Source of the DNA: Choristocarpus tenellus KU-1152
Lineage: Eukaryota; Phaeophyceae
Assembly (NCBI GenBank): GCA_964200185.2
Contig: CAXNAD020000008.1
Location: 1-54,806 of the forward strand
Reading direction: 5' to 3'
Length of the DNA: 54,806 nucleotides
The notes below the pieces were generated by a model. The model was not told the DNA's origin and did not search any database. It was given only the letters and a program-made list of their open reading frames with translations. Made by a program: the position numbers and the translations under genes. How positions within the stretch are numbered: the first letter of the stretch is position 1; every line of letters starts with the position of its first letter. Shown here piece after piece: positions 1-14,923 of this stretch.

Positions 1-1207
1 CCCCCCAGATACTTTGACCTTGATCCTCTACAAAGAGGCTTGTTCCTTGAGATTGGATATAATACAAGATGATCAATACTGGTGTGTCTGATCAGGCTTG
101 AAAGGAAAGGGGATGACTGTGTTAGGAGCCCAGAGTGTTTGGAAAAGAATACACGGAAAAAAAGGGTGACTCCTTAGTGGTGCATTTTGTTGGTCAAGAA
201 CCTATTAATGCAGGAGTGACAGGACTGATGTCAAGGGTGTTAGTGAACTGTTCTTTGTGCATCAGAACCAGCAAAAACAAGAGTGGTAGGAGAGAAACGA
301 AGATATACCCAAGTATCTGCTGTAACCAAAAAAATAACCTCCACTTCTACATCAACATTCTTGTCCGATAATGACTCAGTATCGATTTTAGGTACACTGT
401 TCTTCAGTCAGTTATGATTGTTGGACAGGTCGTTGTTGAGTTTTCTTAAGTACACTCCAGACTAGTGCAAAGCTGTGCATTGGGATTACCTATGTTTTGG
501 CAATATATTCTATGCTGAGGAACATGGACATGACTCCTACACATCAAAATCTCATCCAATCACGACTTAATCCACCGTGTGTGTAGTTCAGGCAGTAAGG
601 AGTGATAGCTCATGTTTTTAATGTGTATGTATTGCTTTACTGCAGGATGTCCCATTTATCTTTTGACAAACAACAGCCTACTAGGGAAATAGTGACATGC
701 TAATTTTTTATAGGTACTATGGGGGCAGGACCATTGTTGGAACTTTTGCAGGACATTTATTGCACTACTAGATCCAGATTTCATCTCTAGCTCTAAGCTT
801 GATTTACTCCATACATATATAATCCAATCAATCATACGAGAACCAAATTGCTATCACAATAGTTGGATATGTGATGAACCACTATAATTCACATTGGTCC
901 TTTCATTAGCAACATATAATGCCATATTTTCTCAAAGTAACATTCAGGAAAAAACAGTTTGAGAAATGCATTCATGTCAACAAGCAACACAATAAGTGCA
1001 TGTTCAATTCATTGAGGGCACTGAGCCATTTCAACACAACATCAGTAGTTCCTCTTCTATGACAGTAAGTTCAATGTTCTTCCAGCTTACAACAATGCAT
1101 TTGTTCTTGTGGCATCCCTTCCAATTAGCCTCGTGAAAAAGATCCATAAAACCTCTTCACCTCATCTTTCTTGTCACTTCTCTCCATCATACATCATTCT
1201 ACACAAG
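1..1207. other. Left edge, upstream of the WD40 exon; no identifiable exon
   Basis: This stretch should hold introns and earlier exons of the WD40 gene, because the exon at 1208 opens in the middle of a repeat. I could not identify another WD40 exon here. One open stretch at 135–371 has no WD40 or other recognisable motif. A pyrimidine-rich tract at about 1150–1200 leads into the splice acceptor used by the exon at 1208. Confidence 0.4.
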
Positions 1208-1706
1208 GATTGTGGCAACTTCTCATCCTGATGGCTCATGCCACCTCTGGGACATTCGAGCAGAGGGAAGGTCTGCTAGCAGCAAGTTGGGGCAGGTTGA
1301 CAGTAAAAGTAGCGCTGGGAAAGGGGGACATTCTGTGACATCTCTGGTGCACCACACAGACGAGACCCGCTTCATTGACTTCTCACCCACAGGGGCTCAC
1401 CTCCTCACAGCCTCTTTTGATGGTGTCAGTGTACTATGTCATTGCAAGCATCAAGGACTGCAACAGTGCCAGGGCACAGGTTGGTCAAATGGGAGCAGAG
1501 GTGACCAGAGTGATGATGGGGGTGGTGTTCAGCCATGGGGAGTGAAACTGCAGCCAAGTATTAATATACTGGCCACTCTACATGCACACAAGGGGCGTGT
1601 ATTGCAGGCATGTTGGCGACCAACACATAGAGCTGCATTTATAACAAGCAGCACTGACTGCACTGTGATGTTATGGACCGTACCCCAGAATGACACCATG
1701 AAGTGA
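1208..1706 (+). CDS. WD40-repeat protein, C-terminal exon (partial gene)
   Basis: This is the last exon of a WD40 beta-propeller protein, a class that usually acts as a scaffold for protein complexes. The acceptor is a pyrimidine tract ending in ACAAG before 1208, and the exon reads from an ATT-GTG codon pair in the second phase to a TGA at 1704–1706. Three repeat endings are visible. The first is SHPDGSCHLWDIR. The second has FIDFSPTGAHLLTASFDG followed by a Gly/Ser/Asp-rich loop. The third is HAHKGRVLQACWRP with the ending TDCTVMLWTVP. The acidic and Gly-rich insert of about 40 residues between the second and third repeats is typical of a surface loop. Only 165 residues are present and earlier blades lie outside what I could recognise, so the specific family is unknown. 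The call as a WD40 protein is firm, but the identity is not. Confidence 0.75.
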
Positions 1707-1961
1707 AGTGGTGTTTTCCCTCCAACTACCTCTGCTCTGTTTGCTTGAGGGCACTGTGAACCATGTCAGGTTGCTATTTGAAAAGGGAAAGGGTAAAAAT
1801 CAGGTATATCTTTTTGAGGAATGTTCAGGTAAAACATGATATATTGTGAGTTTCCACAAAATCAGAGAAGAAAGGAAAACAAGAACTGGATCAAAAGCCA
1901 GTGGAAAACACTTCAGGACCTCTTGACCTAGAATTGTATTGGGCAAGCAAAAGGCGAGTTC

Positions 1962-2293
1962 TGTGCAATATAGGCTAGGCAGTCTATAGTAAGTTATATA
2001 TTTAGTGAACAGTGGAATACAACAAAAGTGTTGACTAGTAGAGTAAAGGCCAAGGATTCTATTTGGTGTTCTTCGAGTCGCAGGTTCGAGTCTCGATGGA
2101 TTGATTTTTAATCTTGTTCAATATAAGTGGTTGACGTAGTGTGACTGACTCAGACACATGTTGACGTGTCTGATGACGTGCGCAATAGATAATAATATAA
2201 GAGCACCCCACCACCAAGGGCTGTGCTCACTCCGCTAATAAATAATCCATACAACTTAAAGCAAAGACTATTGGAAGAGTTCTCTTTTGCATA
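1962..2293 (+). mobile_element. Probable solo LTR of a copia-like element
   Basis: The first 15 bases, TGTGCAATATAGGCT, are identical to the start of the LTR that follows the copia pol fragment at the right end of the window (minus strand from 54243). Further matches follow in the same order: a tRNA-like B box GGTTCGAGTCTC at 2083–2094 with flanking CGATGGATTGATTT, then a GTGTGACTGACTCAGACACATG block near 2139. A TATA-like ATAATATAAGAG at about 2193 and AATAAA near 2240 fit LTR promoter and poly(A) signals. No pol sequence follows, so a solo LTR is likely. The right edge is uncertain. The 5 bases before the LTR (AGTTC) recur at 2278 and at 2294, and either could be a target duplication, but the expected terminal CA is not clear. 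Confidence 0.65.
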
Positions 2294-4358
2294 AGTTCAA
2301 GATTGGAGATTAACCTGAGAAGAGCTTGATGGTTCCTAATTCAATTGAGAAGAGGGGGAAATTTGCTCTGCGTCCTTGTGCATTTTGGGTTCATTTGTTT
2401 GTTTGGAGCGATATCTTGTAGTTGGTGTGTGGTGTGCAGGGGGATCTATGAATGGAATCAATACTTGGAGTGGATTGGTCCTAGGTGTAAAATGCTCCCA
2501 GCTTGAGGAGGAAACATTAATCAGTGTGAAAATTCACTATACTAGTAATACATAGTAATAGGGGCAATTGATGGTGGTGTGAATACTTTCAGTTACATTA
2601 TGACTCAGTAGGAATGTGTTGCAAGAATTGTAGACATATTAATTGCATATCTTTCCATCTAGAGTACTCCTATTTTTTTACAGCGATTTGGATTGTAGGT
2701 GGACTTCTGGAGTTGGTTACAGAGTGAGATTGTGGTGCACCAAGAGAGAGGAGAGAGCAAGGTATGAAAAGATGCAATTGATGAAAGAACAAAAATTGTG
2801 ACAAACAATGAACAAGACTAGTCAAGGTGTCAATATTGGACAGTTCTGTGACTCCACATATAGTGACTCTGGAGCTTGCCAACGGTATAGATTTTCCTGG
2901 TGAACCAAGAGCTAGCTTACAATGTGCTGACACCACACTCTGCTCATTTTGTTGATAAACTCTGATTCCAGACATTACCATTCCTGGGGCAGTGACTTTA
3001 AACCATGATGCTGTTGGATTCATGCTTCGTACCAATTTCTCTCACATTTAATTATTATTTTGCTACATTTCCTCATGAGACTGAATTATTATTATGTTAC
3101 ATTGAATCAAACAAAGATGTTATCTAACAAAAATATTTCCATCATGACAAGCACAACAAGAAATCCTTTCCATTCACCCAATACCTGTTCTTGTAAGCTT
3201 CAGGCTTGGCATCTACCACTTCGAAGGTTGTGTTGGCATTGGCCAGTTAGTTAGTCCAGTTAGTCATTAGTCATTGAGGAGTGGACAAACAAGGGAGTAC
3301 AAAATGGGTAAATAGGAAGACAACTCGTTATCTATAGGAAAGGACTGAGTAGTGTGTGTGTGATATTGAGTGGCATGGAAAATCATAACCATAATGGTAT
3401 GGAATGCAGGGATATATTCCATGCCATGTACAAGTAATATCAGTAAGTTGTACCCCTTTTGCCCTTGAATGACCCATGATAGTACCCCATTGTGGTCTCA
3501 GTTCTCCCCTTATGACCTGGAAATAATGTGAACACCGTAGAACACTTTCCCCAATCTTTCAACATTCTTCATTATTCGTGGGGGAGCGAGTTGGCAGTGT
3601 ATAATGTTAGCCTGAGAATTCTTGCAAGATATAAAAATCCACCTGATCCCTTTCTCCAGCAGCAAGTTATTGCATCACTGGAAAAAGTAATGGAGAATGG
3701 ACAGAAATTGTTGAGGCAAATAGGGTTTTTGTACCTCATCCATCAAAAATAGCACAAACGAGTGTTTTGAACATTGAACTTGTGCAATACAATGTTACAA
3801 AGAAAATCATTTGTAGACAAACTGTCCAAAATGTCACCTCATAGATAACATGAGAAATGGTAGTATTAATGTTCCACTCAGGTGTTTGAACTATATACTG
3901 AGCACTTCAAAACTTGACACTACCAACTATTGAGGAGCCACCACAGGTGGCCACAATCAACAGTTACATTTTCAAGGTTCCTTTTTCTAATGACTCTTTA
4001 TCAGCTGCTCTTGGCAGGACTGATAACTTATCAAAGGAAGCAAGCCTTTCCTCTCAGATAAATAGTGAACATTGAGTAAAAACAACAGGTAAGGGGGACT
4101 GCAGTAGTTTAGGATCTAGAAATCGTCAAATAGTCAGGGGCAGTGGAAAGATAGTCGCAAAAGTGGATACACGTTTCAGTGCACCAAGCTCAGTGTGGAA
4201 GGCGTTTACTAGAGGCATGTTGTACTATCTAGCCTAATATACATCAAAAGGTGTAAGACCCATTCCAACATCATGAGGCCTGGGCAACAATTTGGTCCTA
4301 GTGTACATGTGATGACATTGAACCATAAATAAACTTGTCACTTGAAAGCCTGTAAGTG
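2294..4358. other. Intergenic region downstream of spermidine synthase
   Basis: This 2-kb stretch separates the LTR from the 3' end of the spermidine synthase gene. It is AT-rich with many stop codons in all frames. Two open stretches look mildly coding: 2670–3035 on the minus strand, and 3528–3752 on the plus strand (helix-like, with the segment LQQQVIASLEKVMENG). Neither has a recognisable motif or clear splice signals tied to a neighbour, so I do not call them genes. Confidence 0.4.
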
Positions 4359-9780
<5,422 letters not shown>

Positions 9781-9816
9781 GGGATGATGGACAAGGTAGT
9801 CAATAAGCGTCACAGG

Positions 9817-9868
9817 GTTGTTGAGAGGAATGGAGGAATGAATGGAGGTTGTTGAGAGGAATGGAGGA
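9817..9868. repeat. 31-base direct repeat upstream of the spermidine synthase start
   Basis: The 21-base word at 9817–9837 (GTTGTTGAGAGG then AATGGAGGA) recurs exactly at 9848–9868, a 31-base period. It lies 37–88 bases upstream of the spermidine synthase start codon, in the presumed leader or promoter. It is probably a local slippage duplication. Confidence 0.8.
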
Positions 9869-9979
9869 GGAGGGTTACCAATATTTTGGGATAATATTAT
9901 ACACAATAATTGTTTACAATAAAAACCCATAAACAAGATAAGATCGGAATGGTTAAATGGATTGTCAAATGTAACGTTG

Positions 9980-10066
9980 GTTTTGATAGATTATATTTGA
10001 TGTCATGGACAGGTTCCTTTTTTGAGAGATTAACTTTGATGTCAGGGAAAGGTTCCTTTTTTGGGA
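9980..10066. repeat. 39-base tandem repeat upstream of spermidine synthase
   Basis: Two diverged copies of a 39-base unit are centred on TTTGATGTCA and GGTTCCTTTTTT, the first from about 9996 and the second from about 10035. Because 39 is a multiple of three, the minus strand reads as a 13-residue periodic peptide (KKEPFPDIKVNLS then KKEPVHDIKYNLS). That frame stops at 9897 and is not joined to the enzyme start, so it is more likely non-coding. Confidence 0.7.
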
Positions 10067-10068
10067 TC

Positions 10069-10726
10069 TCCGACACACACACTTGTCCATAAAACGCGCG
10101 GTAATATACAATTGCGCACGCCAACTACGTCATTGGAGGTCACCCATACCGACCAGTCCAATAAACCAATCACACCCGTAAGATCCGGATTTGACCAAAC
10201 ATCCAAAATGGACTGTCAGAACGAAGAGACATTCCGATGCTGACTGATCCATTTCTCTGCTGTGACGTTGCTAAGTCATTCTGGAACATCTTTTATGTTA
10301 CATTTAATTCCGAACAGAGGAAGTATTAAACTGTAGGAACACTTAGACCAACATGAGGATGGGATGTGGAAAGGAGAGAAACAAGGAGGAAAAACACTGA
10401 ACTCCAGATGGGATGTTTACTCAGAAGAGAAGTGACCAAGGAAATGACTGGGTGAACACTGAAAGCTTCACTCAACATCCCATGCTGATGTCATGAGAAG
10501 GAACTGTTGTTATACTCGGAATATCTGTATATAATATTCATGATGACAGATTGACAGACTCTGAGGTATACCTTACAATGGAAGGGCACCTCAGAGGTAC
10601 ACTTGGAGGGAAGGTGACTATCACATCACCCACCCCTACGTGATCTGATGTGCATATCAGGAAAACAAAGTTGAATATGGGTCAAAGTAAGCGAGAGCTA
10701 CCCAGGGTTGCATTTGAGTGAAAAAA
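10069..10726. other. Intergenic region upstream of spermidine synthase
   Basis: There is no gene here that I can support. The stretch presumably contains upstream regulatory DNA for spermidine synthase. It has no long open frame and no RNA gene that I recognise. Confidence 0.4.
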
Positions 10727-10959
10727 TTTAAGAGGGTAGGGCTGCGTCCATTTGGGATCATAAATCCAATGTTGCGATTTTGATTAATTATGACTATCTT
10801 GTTTGCTAGCAAGTATTGACATCCTTGCTCCAGACACCCCATTCATACACACATTTTATATAACTGTGTTCAACAAGAAAACCGAAAAAGGGCATACATA
10901 AAAACCCGTGGAAGTCAAGCCCCGAACGGACAAACTGGGCAAAACTCCTACCCTCTAAA
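10727..10959 (+). mobile_element. MITE-like inverted-repeat element, copy 1
   Basis: This 233-base element begins with TTTAAGAGGGTAGG and ends with CCTACCCTCTAAA, near-perfect terminal inverted repeats. The inverted similarity extends inward (GCGTCCATTTGGGATC near the left end against GTCCGTTCGGGGC read from the right end). The interior is non-coding and includes GAAAAAGGGCAT and AAAAACCCGTGG. A second copy in the same orientation lies 0.7 kb to the right. Size, termini and lack of a transposase fit a miniature inverted-repeat DNA transposon. The superfamily cannot be set by eye. Confidence 0.75.
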
Positions 10960-10971
10960 CAGCTTTGATCA

Positions 10972-10991
10972 TTTAGGGTTAGGGTTAAAGG
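10972..10991 (+). repeat. Telomere-like TTAGGG run
   Basis: TTTAGGGTTAGGGTTAAAGG lies directly right of MITE copy 1. It holds two exact TTAGGG units and is a short interstitial telomere-like sequence. Another partial run (AAGGGTTAGGGT) is at about 12974. Confidence 0.6.
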
Positions 10992-11681
10992 ACGTTGAAA
11001 AATAGGCGCGAAATTTGCATTTTTTTTTCAAATTCATATAGGAAGTTTCTGATTTTTTTTTTTAAGTCTCAAACAATAGAGAAATTAACACTCTCAAGTC
11101 AAACTTGGCACTTCATCCATAGAAATATGGGTGAATTGTAAAAATATGAAAAACTGTCTTTAAATGTAAAATGACCAAAACCTGGGTACCTCTCGTTAAC
11201 CTTGATTGACTCAATGGGAAGTAAAGGAAGTGTGTAAAATGACTTCCAACTTGAGGATAAAAAAAAAAGGAAATAAAATGCTCTGAATAAACATCTTCCC
11301 TCACCAAAAGAATTTCTGTCAGGGATGGCACATGTATGTACACAAAATATGACTACATGATATATATTGCAAATGCTTAACAACAAGATATTTTACATGA
11401 CGACACATCACAACTTAACCTCCCTTTTCCCCAATAGCCCAAACTGTGTTTCGTCCAAGCTCTTAAGTAGCATCTTGAATAACAAAGCACCCAACATGCA
11501 CTGGATAGCAGTGGCACTGCTCAACACCTACCTTGATACTTGCAAGCATTTGTAGCCTCAACCATGACCTCAATCCTATCCTCAGAGAAGAGCAAGTCAA
11601 TGTTGTGGGGTTCAAATGTTAACCCTCATGAACTCCACTGTGACTACATCAAGTTTGCAGACCACTTGTCGGCAAGTCAAA
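10992..11681. other. Intergenic region between the two MITE copies
   Basis: This is AT-rich sequence with homopolymer runs (poly-A and poly-T at about 11020–11060 and 11258). The open frames are short and lack motifs. No gene is called. Confidence 0.4.
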
Positions 11682-11933
11682 GCATTTAAGAGGAGAGGGC
11701 CATGTCCGTTTGGGGTCGTAAGTCCAATGTGGCGATTTTGATGAATTTTGGTTATCGTGTTTGTTAGCAAGTGTCAATATCCTTGCTCCGGACAAACCTT
11801 TTCATAGCCCTATACACTTAACCTACTCCGAATGTTTCTGTATTTACGCAGAAAACTGAAAAAGGGCATAAAAACCCGTGGGAAGCTAAACCCCGAATGG
11901 ACAAACAGGGCAAACTCTTACCCTCTTAAATGC
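11682..11933 (+). mobile_element. MITE-like inverted-repeat element, copy 2
   Basis: This 252-base element has exact 12-base termini, GCATTTAAGAGG and CCTCTTAAATGC. The body matches copy 1 along its whole length with scattered changes, for example GTCCAATGTGGCGATTTTGAT against ATCCAATGTTGCGATTTTGAT, and it shares GAAAAAGGGCAT, AAAAACCCGTGG and GACAAAC blocks. A small insertion near 11830 (TTTACGCAG) explains part of the length difference. It is non-coding. Confidence 0.8.
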
Positions 11934-12190
11934 ATTGGGCCAGCACCTCTTAGGCCCATGTTTACCACCCTCCATGTTCAATCCTCCCAAGGTAAATTCT
12001 TCTTCCTATCACCTACCTTTGGATGTTGTTGAATTTACTGTGGTATCCAAAGTGTTACAAAAGAAAATTCCATAATTTTATTGAAGGTGCAAGAACTGAT
12101 GGCTATATACAGCATCACCTTAACCTCTCCAGGTATAATAAATCTCGAAGTTGAAATTGTTATTGATGCTGAAGTTGGCATTCCAGTTTG

Positions 12191-12330
12191 TGGTATGTAA
12201 TTTAAAACAAAACTGGTATGTAATTTAAAACAAAACTGGTATGTAATTTAAAACATTGTATGTAATTTAAAACATTGTAATTTAAAACATTGTATGTAAT
12301 TTAAAACACTGTATGTAATTTAAAACATTG
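12191..12330 (+). repeat. Minisatellite of TGGTATGTAATTTAAAACA-type units
   Basis: About seven units of TATGTAATTTAAAACA follow each other. Early units carry the longer spacer AAACTGG (23-base period) and later ones a TTG or CTG spacer (19 bases), with one shortened unit lacking TATG. The change in unit length from left to right suggests stepwise slippage and unequal exchange. It is non-coding. Confidence 0.9.
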
Positions 12331-14670
12331 CAACCAAGAACAATGTTCAAAAGTTGTTCCCCCAATCTTAAAGGTGCAAGACCTAATGGCTCCATATCAT
12401 CATTCGTCTATATTCTCGACTGAACGCCCTCACCTAACCAATACCAATCCTAAAGCAACCTTCCACACCACTTACAACATAAATCAAGGAGTCTTTAAGG
12501 AGACTGAAACCAGACCAAAGGCAAGGCGCAAGAGGTGCCCAGGATGAAGGAGGCCAAAACTTGTGAGACAGTGACAGCCAAGAAAAGTCCAAAATCAAGA
12601 AGAATGGAGGGGTTGGTAGGTCTGAGCCTCCTGGAAAGGCGGAGGAAAAGATCGTCATGGTGAACCTCAACAATCCCCATGACAACATCAACAAGGAATT
12701 GGTCTATCAGAGAAGGTTCATGCTGAAGGACTGCCATATACGTGGTGCAGTGCTTGAGGTTGCACATAAGATAGCAAAAGAAGGCAAGGTGTTAGATGGT
12801 GCTACCATCATGGAAGATGCTGATGGGGGAGAACATACTCCTGAACATCACTGTGACTCCGAAGTCATACATACATATCTGAAGAGATGAAAAAATCTTG
12901 ACAGACCCCAATCTCGAAGGTTCTGCTATCTTCCCCAATATTTTGTCACGGTCCATGTTATCACTGTTGACCTAAGGGTTAGGGTATGCACATTTGAGCA
13001 CATCGGTCACAGTTTTATCCCTCTGCAACCAGATCGCTTTTGCCTTGCACAGGACTACACTGAACTATCATCCCATAAAAGTTGTGATTGAGAACACCAT
13101 TTGCATGTAGGCTCGCATTGGACATGTAGACTCACATTCAAACATCCTAATTGATAGGATCACCAGTTCCTTACACGAGTCGTTGTGCATTCACTTCTTT
13201 TTCTTTTCTTCTTTCCTCTACTCCGTACCTCATTTTAAAACTGTAGGGAATCCAACTTACAGAATTTACTTCATTCTAGGGGGGGTGAAGGAACACTGCT
13301 GTGTTTTTGAGAAGAAAATAAATAACACCTATGTTGAGCAGCCCGATCCGTGGGCCATTGCCTTTCCCTTGTCAGATAGTGGTAAAACCTTCTGGGTGGA
13401 AGGTTTGATGCTGCTTGGGAGAAGGAGCTGTATTAGTATATGCTAAACTGTCCATCTATGCAGTGTCTAAAAGGTGAAGATGGTGGAGTGAAAAGGATGG
13501 TGACACATCAATGGGAAGGGATGGCACTATGCATTTTTCAACAGCATGAGATCATGATAGGAAGGAGATGCCTTAACCATCTGGATGTCAGCAATAGGAC
13601 TTTGGTGAGGGAGAATATTAATCTGAGGAGAGAGTGTGGGGGTGGCTCCTGATGGGAGTAGTACTAGAAAAGGATCAAAGAAAAATTTGAAGAGAGGAAA
13701 TGATAACGTGCCAGCAGGATCTAATAAGGAGACTAGAAAATCGGAACAACTTTGTGCTTCCCCAGAGTTGGGCAAACGAGACAGCAGACCTGTTGTACTC
13801 CAACCCCAAAATTCGTTCCCCCTGAAACCTGAGTGGGAGAGAGTGATAGACACCCAGAACATGTTAGGAGGCCAACTGCATCATACGGAAGGGAAACGGT
13901 GCATTAGGGGTGGCAGTTGCTTTGCAGAAGGTTAGGTTTAGGGCTACAGTGCATTGTCGAAGTGGAAATTTTTCTATGATGATCTACATTCAGGGAAAGC
14001 TCTTTTCCTTCCTCAAGTTGTGGTGGAGCCAAAAACAAGGTCATCCTCCTCTGGCATATGATGGTGAGGATTTATTCGTCTCTGGAGAGTTGGTGAAAGA
14101 ACCAACCCAGTTATAACCTCCTTTCAGTTGACCTGAACTTCAGGTTGTCAACTCAGGAATACAGGAATAGGGGATCAGAAATTTTACTGGGATGAGGAAT
14201 GGAAGCACACTTAGTGAGTTTAAGGCGCGTTTTAAATTTTGCATCATATATTTGTATGTTCCCAACCACTAGAGGGTGTAAGGATGTATTTTAAGTTTGG
14301 GTAAGGTATAAGATTTTGTTTTGGTGTCTTGTAGTTGTAGGAGGCATCTGCTCCACTCTACTGAAGCTCCTTTGGTCTCAATGTGTACGCTTGGTTCATG
14401 GTGGCCATGGTAAATCTTTAGTCATCATAGATGCATTGCTTGCCATTTTTTTGCTAATTTTCGATCCTGGTGTATATCAACCCTTCCTTTGATTATTTCT
14501 ATATATTTTCTCATGACTGCTTCGATTCCACTAATTCTTGCTACCACAAACATCAAAATTTCACACACCAACTTCACAATTTTGGTACTGATAGTCATCA
14601 ACAATTCCCACAATTTTTCTGCACCAGGAACAGTATTCCAGCATACATCCCAAGAGGAATTAATTATTCC
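12331..14670. other. Gap with unidentified open stretches
   Basis: Several overlapping open stretches have a coding-like composition rich in Lys, Arg and Glu. They are 12657–12890 (+, with AVLEVAHKIAKEGKVLDG), 13183–13446 (+) and 13636–13935 (+, with GSKKNLKRGNDNVPAGSN). They lie in different frames and are broken by stops. I recognise no domain and no clean splice structure. They could be a decayed transposable-element gene or exons of an unknown gene. Confidence 0.3.
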
Positions 14671-14698
14671 ATACTTCAAAGTAAGTACTTTGAAGTAT
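14671..14698. repeat. Perfect 13-base inverted repeat
   Basis: The arms ATACTTCAAAGTA and TACTTTGAAGTAT are exact reverse complements separated by two bases (AG). The sequence could form a cruciform or bind a dimeric protein. No gene starts nearby. Confidence 0.8.
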
Positions 14699-14862
14699 AA
14701 GCAGCAACATGATACAACAGCAAACACACAATAGTTACACACTCAACACACCAAAAGGAAACGGGAACTACCGAAAATGGGCAGCAATAGGGGAAAACTT
14801 GCTTTTGTGTACCGATCATCCCCAAGTCAGCTAACAAGCACTCGGCAGCTGTGGACTGAGAG

Positions 14863-14923
14863 CCAGAAAGTCAAAGGATCCTTAAAACTCAGCGGCACCC
14901 CTCTCTCAGTTACTTTGACTCAC
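14863..14923 (+). repeat. Dispersed repeat, copy A (matches 30097–30156)
   Basis: The block starts CCAGAAAGTCAAAGGATCC and continues TTAAAACTCAGCGGCACCCC, then CTCAGTTACTTTGACTCA. It matches the sequence at 30097–30156 with scattered substitutions, in the same orientation. Similarity fades outside about 60 bases. It is a short dispersed repeat of unknown class. Confidence 0.75.

Noticed and set aside
2036-2100. Possible tRNA gene (B box GGTTCGAGTCTC)
   Set aside because: The T-arm stem does not pair and there is no acceptor stem. The block belongs to the LTR-like sequence from 1962.
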